Shown here: positions 37,501-48,115 of the stretch, piece by piece
Numbering within the stretch: the first letter of the stretch is position 1
Layout of the letters: each line of letters starts with the position of its first letter
Assembly: GCA_028095005.1 (NCBI GenBank)
Contig: CM051459.1
Coordinates: forward strand, 135,867,657-135,931,656
Direction: 5' to 3'
Length of the DNA: 64,000 bases
Origin: Rhynchospora pubera
Lineage: Eukaryota; Streptophyta; Magnoliopsida; Poales; Cyperaceae
Program-made: the position numbers and the translations under genes
Notes under the pieces: model-generated
Told to the model about the DNA's origin: nothing
What the model saw: the letters and a program-made list of their open reading frames with translations, nothing else
Database searches by the model: none

Positions 37501-38172
37501 ATGCGGGTATTAAGGTAATTTTGCATTTCTTTATTCAGCCATCCAAATTTAATATCTATTTTAAATAAATTTCATTGGTATTATTTTTTTTCTTCATTTG
37601 TACTTGCCAGGGCACCAGTAGGCCGACACACTATCATGTTCTTTATGATGAGAACAACTTTACTGCAGATGCTTTACAGACCTTGACTAACAATCTGTGC
37701 TACACGTATGGGAATTGTCTTTTCATAATCAATATGGCTATATTAGTTTGATAACTGCAATCCTGAAAGATATTCTCAGCAATCTTTGTTCATTAACTAT
37801 TTGATATTTTCTAATATTCATTATTAATTATTTTCAATTTGTTCATGATGTAGCTATGCTAGGTGCACACGTTCTGTTTCTATAGGTACACACTCTGTTC
37901 ATATTGTAGTTATTTAAGCTAATTAGGAGTCAAATGTAATCCTTTGTGGTTGTATTAATATTGCAATTTTTTATGGAAGTATGTTTCATTATTGTGCAGT
38001 TCCTCCTGCATACTATGCACATCTTGCAGCATTCCGTGCCCGTTATTACATGGAAGCTGATCAGTCTGACAAGTCGAGCTCTGTGGGTGATAGATCTCAT
38101 GAAAGACCTGTGGAGATACAATTGCTCCCTGATATTAAAGACAATGTGAAGAATGTGATGTTTTATTGTTGA
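32211..38172 (+). CDS. AGO5: Argonaute protein, AGO5-type (22 exons; possible 1-nt frameshift in exon 3)
   Basis: Small-RNA-guided slicer. Exons: 32211-32672, 33479-33684, 33790-33938, 34051-34184, 34254-34363, 34441-34547, 34647-34785, 34892-35008, 35112-35219, 35326-35397, 35695-35814, 35903-36059, 36188-36309, 36415-36552, 36666-36808, 36909-36971, 37077-37140, 37234-37369, 37441-37514, 37611-37705, 37854-37885, 38000-38172. The product is about 973 residues if exon 3 is in frame. It has an Arg/Gly-rich start (SRRGGGGGRRGGG), an N domain with YDGRKSLYTAG, PAZ at about 320-460, then Mid, then PIWI with all four catalytic residues: Asp in FGADVTHP (about 698), Glu in HREEM (739), Asp in FYRDGVSEGQF (784) and His in YYAHLAAFRARYY (924), ending MFYC. 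AGO5-like features are the basic N terminus and the PAZ/Mid wording. AGO1 or AGO10 is less likely. Oddities: exon 3 counts 149 nt where 150 are needed, and intron 6 opens directly into a CT repeat. ATG 32211 is the first AUG before the RG-rich start. Confidence 0.9.
34549..34587 (+). repeat. (TC)n microsatellite at the 5' end of Argonaute intron 6
   Basis: About 19 TC units follow the donor G of exon 6 (splice after 34547), so the donor reads GTCTCTCT rather than a GTAAGT-like sequence. Such a donor pairs poorly with U1 beyond GT. Confidence 0.85.
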
Positions 38173-39133
38173 GAAGACGGTTCATGGTAATTATATGTTA
38201 ATTAATATGGTAGTAGTAAGCTTGTACCTAAGCATATCTTGTAATTTTGATTTGTGGAATAGCAGAACATTGCTCTGGGTGACTTCCTTTTTGTTTTGAC
38301 AGCAGGCTCTACCTAATTGTATTATCTTTAGGTGTTTTGTGCCTGATCAACTCTTAACTAGGATTTCATGTGAAAAAGAATGATGAATGTAATGCTTCTC
38401 TTTCGGCTTTGATATCTAATTGGTACCATATTAGTATGGAATGTCTTGTATTCTGATCTTCATTGAGCCAGGTCACCATTTGTGGGTAGTCCGTGTAGTG
38501 AATTAGTAATGGAAAATTGAGGTGGGTCGATTGTTGGTTGATATTATTACACTGAAAATATATCATAGACCTTGCATAATTTCTAGATTGATTAGTTCTA
38601 CAGTTGGTAACATTGTTAAAAAATGTAAAAATTACTTGAGATTTGACAACTGCCTTACGTAGGTTATAAGAGTGTTGGAATGTGTGAAAAATAAAACAAT
38701 GGATATACACAATTAATTTTAAATGAAGGGCAAAGCGCCTACCTCAACATTAAATTTAAGTCCATACAAAATTTTAGGCAGCTGCTTAAATGTCAAAATA
38801 AAATTTAAAACGAAATAGTACAAAGGAAGAACCTTAGTGATAAAATCAAAATAAACACAAAAAAGTTAAGTGTGTCAAACTCAACCATGATCGTATCTTT
38901 TCTAATAAAATGTATAAAATTGGCATCTAAATACAATGTTTTATTTTTCAATAAAATACAATTGGCATAAAAAACTGACCATATTTCCAATAAATTGAAT
39001 AAAAATTATAAAGTAACACCTATGGTGAAGTAGTAGACACATAAAAAAATAAAAATAAAAACTCAAGGAAAAATCAATATTTCAATATCGGTTATTACTG
39101 ACTACCTTGATATTGTAGGAAAAAAGCCATAAT
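38173..39133. other. Argonaute 3' flank, no further gene seen
   Basis: The 3' UTR presumably lies in the first few hundred bases. No clear AATAAA is close to the stop codon. Minus-strand frames at 38366-38990 match no family. Confidence 0.4.
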
Positions 39134-39432
39134 TGTTAGAATACAAATGGACGATTATGCCCTCAATGCAAATGGAGAGGAATATTCAATTCCATAACGA
39201 ATTTAGCTCCTATGCTCATTGGTATTTGGCAGCATGTACAACGTACTCAAGTAGTCCTCATTTGCTCTCAACCAATAGGAGTCAATTAGAGAATTAGGGA
39301 TAGCTGTATTAACTTTTCTATATTAAGGCTAGTAATAAAGATCAATCAATCAATAATGAAACAAATACATTGAAAAACATTTCTTTTATCTTTTCTTTCC
39401 TGTATTTTATCATTATTACATTATCAATTTCA
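39134..39432 (+). repeat. 5' LTR of the copia relic
   Basis: It begins TGTTAGAATA and ends CA just before the primer-binding-like site. AATAAAG near 39335 fits a polyadenylation signal. The exact right end is uncertain by about 12 bp. Confidence 0.6.
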
Positions 39433-39446
39433 TATATCAGAGCCAA

Positions 39447-40640
39447 ATGGCTATGCCTTCTACTAATCCCTCCACTAGTTCTTCTATCTCTCCTTCTATT
39501 ACAATTTTTTTTGAAGGAAAATAGGAGTCGGGCTCCTATCTTTTATTAAAAGTAAAAGGTCCAGAGTACAATATTTAGCCAGTGGCTAAATTAAAATCAA
39601 AAAACAAAAAATAACAAAAACAAAAACAAAAGTAAGTAGAAGTTGCTCTACGAAATAAGAAAATGGGTCATCCAATTCCAGTCGGGGATCTTAGAAAAGC
39701 CAGAGTTTCTTTCCCTTTTGCTGTCCATTCCTCTGCTATCTCATCTAACAGATCAACAGCTCGCACTTCAACTCCTCTGAAAATCCTGGAGCATCGCTCT
39801 CTCCAAGTGATGAAGCAAATGATGGACATAATATCCTTTTGAAAACAGCTTGCAGGAGAAAGAGTTAATACTTTGAAAGAATCTATGTCCACATCTTGGC
39901 AAATCGTATGATTTTTTAAAAAGATGAAGTAAGAGCAATCTTTGAACAGGTGCAACGCCGACTCCTCAGCAATTTTACAGAGACAACATTGATTAGGGAG
40001 TTGCCAGCCCCTTCTATTACAATTACAGAATCGATAGTTCCACTCACCCTTCCAATTGTAACAAAATTAACCCGCTCAAACTTTTTAGCATGACAATCCC
40101 AAATAGTTTCTCTTCTCCATGGATATGATTTATTTAAATTTGTTCATCTTCCCAATCCACCAGCTTCATTGATTATAAATTTATAATTGATAACAATACC
40201 TCTAGCAAATCTAGACTTTCTTACTTGGCACAAGCAGGATCAACTTTTGCTTGGATGGTTGTGGTCCTCCTTGTCAGAATCCTTGCTGGCACAGGTCGTT
40301 TCCTACACCACATCTGCTAACCTTTGTTCGATGACATTCTTTGCCACATCTCAAGCTCAACTGATAGATCTGCAACAACAACTTCAGTGTCTAACCAAAA
40401 GAGGATGTAGATGTGCCAAGTATATCTAGAAGATTCGATCCCTTGCTGATGAGCTCGCCTTCATCGGATCGACGGTCTTTGACAAGCAATTGGTCACCTA
40501 TATACTTCGAGGTCTCGGTCTTGAGTTCAACCCTTTAGTTATTGTTGTCACAACAAGGTCAAATCCGATTGCTCTCTCTTAACTCCAGTCTCAAATTCTC
40601 ACACACGGAAACCGTCTCAACTCACAACATCTTCTCCCAT
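39447..40640 (+). pseudogene. Copia gag remnant, split by a LINE
   Basis: The start (39447-39506) continues after the LINE at 40025. The region then translates with frame changes into gag-like segments, including TLPIVTKLTRSN-like, LLLGWLWSSLSESLLAQVV and TFFATSQAQLIDLQQQL. These match the plant copia gag pattern of W..D..LLSWL.SSLS followed by a helical L...L repeat. Stops and frameshifts make it non-functional. Confidence 0.7.
39492..40024 (-). mobile_element. 5'-truncated L1-like LINE, 503 bp, with 15-bp target duplication
   Basis: CCTTCTATTACAATT occurs at 39492-39506 and 40010-40024. The insert between starts on the plus strand with a T run (39507-39512), the poly(A) tail of a minus-strand element. 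The minus frame from about 40008 reads NQCCLCKIAEESALHLFKDC, the zinc-binding end of plant LINE reverse-transcriptase proteins, followed by CFITWRERCSRIF. This is a classic 5'-truncated copy made by target-primed reverse transcription, inserted after the copia element. Confidence 0.9.
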
Positions 40641-40677
40641 ACACTCCTGCACGGGCTCTGTTGCCTTTTACACCAAA

Positions 40678-40944
40678 TGTCCCAATGATCGTCGCTCAAC
40701 ATCTGATTTTTGCATCTTTCTCGGTCCCATTTTGATATCATGGTGTGCTAAAAACCAAGTCACGATCTCTCGTTCGAGTATGAAAGCTGAATATCGCGAA
40801 TTAGCCCTTGCAAGCACTGAACTCATTGGGCTCCAATTTCTCCTCCAAGAATTTCATGTCTCTTGCATCTCCTCTCTGAACTTATGGTGTGATAACATCA
40901 GCGCCACATTCTTAGCTTCTAATATACAATTTTATGAATGTTAG
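40678..40944 (+). pseudogene. Copia RNase H fragment
   Basis: The frame reads CPNDRRSTSDFCIFLG, then LISWCAKNQVTISRSSMKAE, YRELALASTEL and LWCDNISATFLASN. This is the C-terminal part of Ty1/copia RNase H. It is joined directly to gag sequence upstream, which implies a large internal deletion near 40640-40678. It ends in a stop at 40944 where the family would continue. Confidence 0.85.
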
Positions 40945-41171
40945 CTATACAATTTTGGACTTTAGAGTCTAGACTCTAGACTATACAATTTTATGAATGT
41001 TAGCTAGATTTGTCCAATTGACATACAAAATTAATTTAAATTCTGAAAAAATAGTTTCATTTTATTTTCGAGTATGGCCAGAAACCAAAACTTTTGATGG
41101 CGCCATGAACACTATTTTGTTCATTTGTTGCTCTTGCTTCTCACTTGCCAAAAAGCAAGAGTCTGTACTAA

Positions 41172-42678
41172 CTTAAATTACGGGGGTGATAAGGATCATC
41201 CCCGATATTCCTCATCCCCATCATCCCCACGCGTTTTCTATATTTTTGGCTCTACGCGTTTTCTATTTCTGAAAATTGTTCTGTTTCCCTCCCTGCCGTG
41301 TACGCTCGTCCCAGCCCTCCCACGTACGCTCCCCCTGCAGCGTACGCTCGCCCCCCTCCCACCCTCCCGCGTACGCTCCCCAACCCCCACCCTTCCGCAT
41401 ACGCCCCCCCTCCCCCCCCACCCTCTGATAATATCATACTCTCACACACACAATATATATTGATTATAAATGTTGAGGTTAACATATTTAACTGTTGAAG
41501 TTAATATATATAACTGTTGAAGTTAATATATATGCCAACTTCAACAATTTAAATATGCTCACTTCCAATATTATCTTCAACATTTAAATATGCCAAGTTC
41601 AACAATTATATATATTAACTTCAACAGTTATATATATTAACTTCAACAGTTACATATATAACATATTACTTACATATATAACTTCAATAACTACATATAT
41701 AACTTCAGCAGTTACACATATTAACTTCAACAGTTATATATATTAACTTCAACAGTTATATATATTAACTTCAACAGTTACATATATAACATATTACTTA
41801 CATATATAACTTCAATAACTACATATATAACTTCAGCAGTTACACATATTAACTTCAACAGTTATATATATTAACTTCAACAGTTATATATATTAACTTC
41901 AACAGTTACATATATAACATATTACTTACATATCTAACTTCAATAACTACATATATAACTTCAGCAGTTACACATATTAACTTCAACAGTTATATATATT
42001 AACTTCAACAGTTACATATATAACATATTACTTACATATCTAACTTCAATAACTACATATATAACTTCAGCAGTTACACATATTAACTTCAACAGTTATA
42101 TATATTAACTTCAACAGTTATATATATTAACTTCAACAGTTACATATATAACATATTACTTACATATCTAACTTCAATAACTACATATATAACTTCAGCA
42201 GTTACACATATTAACTTCAACAGTTATATATATTAACTTCAACAGTTACATATATAACATATTACTTACATATCTAACTTCAATAACTACATATATAACT
42301 TCAGCAGTTACACATATTAACTTCAACAGTTATATATATTAACTTCAACAGTTACGATATTGCCTTCAACATTTAAATATATTAACTTCAACAGTTATGA
42401 AGTGTTGAAGGAGGAAGAGGAGAAGGGTGGGGGGGGGACGATGTACATGGGAGGGAGGAGGGGGAGGGATGACCGCGTATGTGGGAGAGAGGAGGGGGGA
42501 GGGGGAGGGGGGACTGCGTAAGTGGGAGGGAGGATAGGGCAGGGGAGGGAGATAGCGTACAGAGGAGGGGGAGGGGATAGAGTGTACGCGTGGGGAGAGA
42601 GGGATTTGTTACGTACGCGTGAGGATGATGAGAATGATAGTATCTTAGGGATGGTCCTAAGCAATTCCGCTTAAATTA
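41172..42678. mobile_element. MULE carrying a minisatellite, 1489 bp, 9-bp target duplication
   Basis: CTTAAATTA occurs at 41172-41180 and 42670-42678. The left end starts CGGGGGTGATAAGGATCATCC; the reverse complement of the right end starts CGGAATTGCTTAGGACCATCC, and both arms reach CATCATCC(C/T)CACGCGT. Inside come C-rich (left, about 41290-41430) and G-rich (right, about 42420-42600) blocks that mirror each other and carry TACGC words at intervals. The centre is a minisatellite. There is no transposase. Open frames in the C-rich arms are composition artefacts. Confidence 0.8.
41590..42390. repeat. Two-level minisatellite (128/106-bp units from a 22-bp monomer)
   Basis: GTTACATATATAACAT-type anchors lie at 41649, 41777, 41905, 42011, 42139 and 42245, with a final variant at 42351, giving steps of 128, 128, 106, 128, 106 and 106. 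The 22-bp difference is one extra monomer of type TTAACTTCAACAGTTATATA. Inverted monomers (AACTGTTGAAGTTAA) flank the array at about 41490-41530. Confidence 0.9.
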
Positions 42679-43374
42679 GGTAGACAAAAAGATGAAACGC
42701 GTACATATTACAGAATCGTTATCTGAAAAAAGTAAAATTACCGTGTTCTCTTTTCCTCCAACGGGGGGGGGGGGGGGGTAAGAATAAAGAAAACCAACTG
42801 GAATAATTAGTCGCTTGCAATTTCAAAGCTCTTTGACACATCTGCAACCGTAGAGATGTGATACTATCGGGCTGCAAAATATGCTGAATTGAAATTATCT
42901 GTGGTACTTGCACACAACAACCAATCGAACATAAATAGTTCAAAAGAATAAGGCAAAAATATTTTAGAATAAGGCACAATTTTTACCCTTTTTTTGAGGG
43001 CCGATTAAAATTTTTTTGAGGGGCCACAATTTTTACCATTATTTTGTACCATAGATCTAGTAAATTTTAAAGCATATTTTGGGAGGAGTCAAGAAAGATA
43101 AATGCCTCGTATAAGTGTGCCTCATTATTTCATAGTTGTACTACACAAAGCCAATAATGGGGGAAAAATTTAATGAACCAACCAGAATTAAATAATTTCT
43201 GACATCCATAATTCATAAGTCAGAAAAAAAAGAAAATTATATATTCATGTCCTTTAAATATGAAAAAAAATCCACTAATAAGACTCGAAAAATAAATTTC
43301 GTACCAAGGGCAATAATATATTCAGATATTCAAAAGTCGTAGCTCCACGCCTCCACATGCAAGTTTAGCTGAAT
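42679..43374. other. Intergenic DNA with a G16 homopolymer (42763-42778)
   Basis: A run of 16 G follows AAC at 42763. No gene is visible in the remainder. Confidence 0.6.
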
Positions 43375-43535
43375 TTGGGCTCCGTTTGGATGAGGTGTGG
43401 GAATAAGGGAATAAGAGACTAAGAGAATAAATTTATTATAAACAATCCAAACTCTTCACAAAATTACACACTTTCCAATACTTCTTCCCACTTCTCTTAT
43501 TCCTCTTATTCGCACACCATCCAAACGGAGCCTTG
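43375..43535. mobile_element. Tourist-like MITE, 155 bp, TTG target duplication
   Basis: Ends GGCTCCGTTTGGATG and CATCCAAACGGAGCC are perfectly inverted for 15 bp and then GTGTGGGAATAAG-like. TTG lies on each side (43375-43377 and 43533-43535). It is the cleanest of three family copies in the window. Confidence 0.85.
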
Positions 43536-44270
43536 GGTATAGAAGATTAATTGTGCATTTACAAACGACAGTGTGCATATCTGAACCCTTCATCGTACCT
43601 TAAACTCTATTAATTATGTTTTTTTTTTTGCTGAATTAATTAGCACAATTAAATTGTCTCCTCGCAAAGGAACATTATTTATTTATTTATTCCAAAAGAG
43701 CCCGACGATCAAGATCAATTTCATTAAAACAGTTATATTTTACATCCTGGGGACATAGGATAAGTATATACACTATATAACATTAAGCATTCACTGTATA
43801 GTCTGTATTAAATCCTGAAATGGCCCTCCGGTCTTACTAATTTCCCACGGTAGTCTGTACAGTTCCCTGATTTGCCAGTATGTATACTAATTTCCCACTG
43901 TACCTAGGGTTGTGTTTGGTAAAGGAATAGTTTTGGAGGAATAATTTAAGAGGAATAAGTTATGTCAAGTTATGGAGGAAGAAGTTATTCTTATTTGGTA
44001 TGATATGATAAGAAATAAAATGATATGTTTACAAAATAAAATAATAAGGTGTGAAGAATTAAGAAGGGGCATTAAAGAGATCCAGGTCTAAAAAGTAATT
44101 TTTTAAATAATTATTCCTCTTGTGGGACCCACTAGAAAAACTTATTCCACTAATGTTGGTGTCAGGTAAGTCACCTTGAGGAGCCTTATTGCGCTTAAAT
44201 TTTTTTGGGTGTTTGGTAACGCAACTCGTTGAATGCTGTCTTAAAGGAACATTAAGGCTATGCTATAGAA
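43536..44270. other. Intergenic DNA, no gene seen
   Basis: GGGTTGTGTTTGGTAAAGGA at about 43908 looks like a Tourist-type end but no partner end was found. Confidence 0.4.
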
Positions 44271-44640
44271 AAGGACTACTACAGAAAAGTTCTTTTACGG
44301 CACCTCATTTACGGCATTTTTTTAAAAGTATGTTGTTAAAAATACGGAGGCATTTTAGTAAATATAATGAAATTTATTTGTGGCGGTTAATAAAATAAGC
44401 GCCACTGACGTGTGCTGGAAAAGGGAGAAAAAATTTTCGCTAATTTTTTACGGATGGTATTAAAAGAACGCCGTAATTAATCAGGATATTACAGCAGTTT
44501 GTTTAATGACCGCCGTAATTCAGACCAAAAAAAACCGCCGTAAATAAATAGATTGAAATATTTCCCTTAATACATACCGCCCTCGTGATGATCATGTTAA
44601 CTATATATTCGTGTGTGTGTGTGTATATGCAGGCCATTGC

Positions 44641-45018
44641 GTGCTAATGCGCGAAGGTACGTTCCATCAATTTTTTATCGACTCGTTTTTCGAGATCCAA
44701 AATTTAAACGGTCGATCAAAATCGTTTAAGTTGATCACAATATTGAAATACCCTTGGAGATCAAATTTTACATTTTTTTAAATTTTTTTGCTATTATTAT
44801 GATATTTTCAAATTGGAGGACCTGAAATATTCTAATTATAATATTTTTTAAAATATCATAATAAATAATAAAAAAATTAAAATATAAAAAATTGTCTCTA
44901 AGAATATTTCAATATGGAGAACAACTTCAATGATTTGGATAGACCATTTGAATTTTAAATCTCAAAAAATGACTTGATGACACGGGATCCTCCATTTCAT
45001 CGATGGAACGTTAGCCAT
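44641..45018. mobile_element. Hairpin MITE, family of the copy at 9095-9345
   Basis: ACGTTCCATCAAT near the left end pairs with ATCGATGGAACGTTAGCC at the right end. The centre contains TATGATATTTTCAAATT and its complement. CTCTCTCTATATATA follows on the right and a (GT)n run (about 44613-44626) precedes it. Confidence 0.7.
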
Positions 45019-46559
45019 CCTCTCTCTATATATAAACGTGTTATATTACTCATATAAATTAATTATAGTAAAATTTATATTTGTGTTGTGCTAAATATAT
45101 ATATTCGTTAATTATTTTTTTGCCAATTATACAAAAGTTTTGATGATGCCAATCAATGAAAAATATATAACGGATTGGTCCTCAGAAAATTGATATATGC
45201 GTTGCAGGCTCTCTCATTATTCCGTCGAATAATTGACCTTATTGTTCGAGTTTAGACAAGCACAATTAAAAAATGAGTCTTGATATTTTGAAAGCTGGTA
45301 TTTTTTTCTACCACGGTACGTGAATAGGAGTGTTGTTAAGGCCTTTGAGTTGACGTTGATGTAAGAGGATACATGCGAGGTACTCTCAAGTAAAATAATT
45401 AATCAAGATCATTGAAATCTGGATAATTCAGGTAAACTTCCACACTTATGATTAATTTTAATGGTATATAATTCATTCGAATCGGATTCAAGTGTAATTA
45501 AGTTGTAATTTTATTAAATCTAACCCTCATCTTCTTTCATCTAGTCTAATCCTTCAATTATGAATTATAAACAATTAAATAATTTTTAAAATAGCACTAA
45601 TCTGTCTTGGAATATATAGTTTCCTACTTAAAAATTTGTCGTCTTGATTTAATTAAAATTGTCAAAATTGTCAAATAATAAAATTGAACTTATTTTGGTC
45701 GGTGTCCGTTCGAGATTAATCCATTAGGAATTCGCCATTCTTACCGTCATAGATGGATCGTAATACTTGGATGTATGGAATCTCATGGATTTTGTTGGAA
45801 TTTACTACAAAACTGATAGAGTTTTTGCAATGTGCCCAAAAACATTAGGAGTTAACAGGTCGGCCCAAAATTTTACGTCTTTGTCGTGATTGTCAGAACT
45901 TCAAGAGACAGGATAATGTCTTCATTATTGGAGATCATTTGGTTTGACGTGGATGGATGGATAAATACACTCGGTGGATTTGGCACGAAGAAGACTCGGA
46001 AAAGGATTTGAATACCGAAACGAGCATTAATGCGTCTGATACAAAAAATACTAATGTGCAAAATGATTGGGGAACTGAAGAAGCATATGATTAGTTTGAT
46101 GAAATATCGTCATTCTCTGCAATTATGTAATAAAATTTCATTTATTGAATGAAAATCTATGTATATTATCTTATATTTGATATTTTTTTTCAAGAGATTT
46201 TGATGGAACACCGCTATATGAGTTGAAGAGTTACTAAGTCATTTGTGTTCCGATCACCAAGAAGGAGTGTAGGTCGACCGACCAAAATCATAGCAAAGAA
46301 CATAATTAATGTGCAAATATATCAATTGTGCGTTTTAAAATATTTTTAGAATTTTAGGATTTCGTTATAAATTATTCAGAATTTTAAGGGATTTTTAATA
46401 AAAAATTTTCTTTAATTTTTAATATTTTTTAGCAAATATATAACATAAAAAAATCCGAAGCAAAAAAATAAAAGACAAAATATAATTTATATATAAAATT
46501 AAGAAAAACTGAAAAAAGCGGTTTAATTTGTTTTTTAAAACCACTAAACAATTAAACAT

Positions 46560-48115
46560 TTAGTTTTTGGCAACAAATACAAATCAGGCGGCAATATCTC
46601 TCTCTTACTCGATCAATTTTCAATCTCCTCTGAAAATCCGCCAGAAAAACCTATTCTTCCCTCGCTACACTCGCCGCAATCTCCTCGCGCAGTCGCGCTC
46701 CTGCCTCCTGTCATCTCCGATCATCTCCGTAATCTCGTGCTCTTGTCATCGCGCTCCTAGAAGTTAGTATTCCTTTCTCTCCCTCTCTTCTCCCTCCCCT
46801 TCTCCCTCGCTGGCCTCCGCCTTCCACCCCCGCCACCCTCCTCCTCCTCCATATTTTTCTCTCGATTTCCCTGTTCCCCGAGACCCAAATCCTAGACCCT
46901 AAACCCAAATTATAAACCTTAAACCGCATGACAACGGATTAAGGGTCTAAAGAGGTTGCATATCTCAATTACAGATCAGTGTGGAGGGTTGAAACTCATT
47001 GGGTTGACACCTTTTTTCTTTTTTTCAGTTATTTTCTCAATTTCTGATCAAATATGTTGAGAAATATTTTTGCTAGGTGGTATGGTCAGCCACTGGTAGC
47101 CTCATTCAGCATTTCACAGTTCTTTATCTATGTTCTGTATTTTAATTCTGCACATCAGTATATTTTGCTATGACAATGGAAACTGGCGTTACCAAGATAT
47201 TGTAAAATTTTCCTTTCTTGATTTAACATGCAATTGACTTTTTTATTGTGTCAGGAAACAAAAAAAAGGAAGAATCGAAAAGTGGGGAAGAGATATACTA
47301 TCCAGCATTACAGGTGTCCTCAATTTATATTCTATAGGTTTGATTTAGAGGCTTACTATTTTGTGCATTGAGGTTGCCTATTCATTGTCTCACCATTGCC
47401 GTATTGCAGTAAATTTTCATTGAATTAGTAAATATTCCAAGTTTTCCAACTAATTGGTTAAGCAATCTTCAGTAACATCGATGATATTAAACCATGACTG
47501 TTACATAGCATCATATTTTTATTTTGTTAGGGATTAAAATATTTCTATTTTTTGTACGTCAAAATTACTTATTATTACATGACTTTAATTACAGTCGTAA
47601 ACAATTACTTCTTAGGCAGATGGTGCTCCACTGACATATTCTCTGTGCTTTTTTTTCCCTAAATTTATTGAACCAGTATTATAAGGTGTGTTGACAAATG
47701 GTGCTTTCTTTTATAAATTTAATGACAAATATTGTTTCCATTGATAAATGTTCTGATTTGTTTAACTTAATTTGTAAGTAAAGGTGTACCAGATCTGTCG
47801 TGATTTGATAAATGTTCTGATTTTTTTCCATTGATACCTCCAGAATGTTTATAACTTGAACATCTTGGATTTTGGTTTCTTGTTTGGTTTTATATGAACT
47901 TAGTGGTAAAAAGACCAAGTACATGGTACTGAATTTCAACCAACCACACCATTAGTGGTTGTTTTGAATGTATGCATCTTTGTGTGATACTATATTATTG
48001 GAGTTCAAATTTATATTTATTGTTCAAATTCTTCTGACTTTATATTTTATTGTTGCAGCGCTTTGTTGAAATTTCAAAAGACTAAGTTCAATATGGTGAA
48101 TGCACCGGTACACAA
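46560..48115 (+). other. Gene-like fragments (leader plus two exon-like blocks), no product identified
   Basis: 46590-46760 is CT-rich and CG-containing like the 5' leader of a plant gene. Two short blocks bounded by AG and GT follow: about 47256-47312 (after TTGTGTCAG, before GTGTCC) and about 48059-48107 (after TTGTTGCAG, before GTACAC). The frames give no protein I recognise. It could be a captured gene fragment inside the tentative CACTA unit, a pseudogene or a non-coding transcript. Confidence 0.25.

Larger units (their letters stand above)
39134..40944 (+). mobile_element. Decayed, internally deleted Ty1/copia retrotransposon
   Basis: Order on the plus strand: an LTR (39134-39432), a primer-binding-like TATCAGAGCC at about 39435-39444 complementary to the 3' end of initiator-Met tRNA, a gag start (ATG 39447), a nested LINE (39507-40009), frameshifted gag (40025-40640), then a jump directly into the end of the RNase H domain (40678-40944). 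Protease, integrase and most of reverse transcriptase are missing, and no 3' LTR was found. It cannot transpose on its own. Confidence 0.8.

Noticed and set aside
41298..41498. Proline-rich frames in the C-rich MULE arm
   Set aside because: They arise from CCC/TACGC composition in the inverted arms and have mirror frames at 42395-42664; no protein family.
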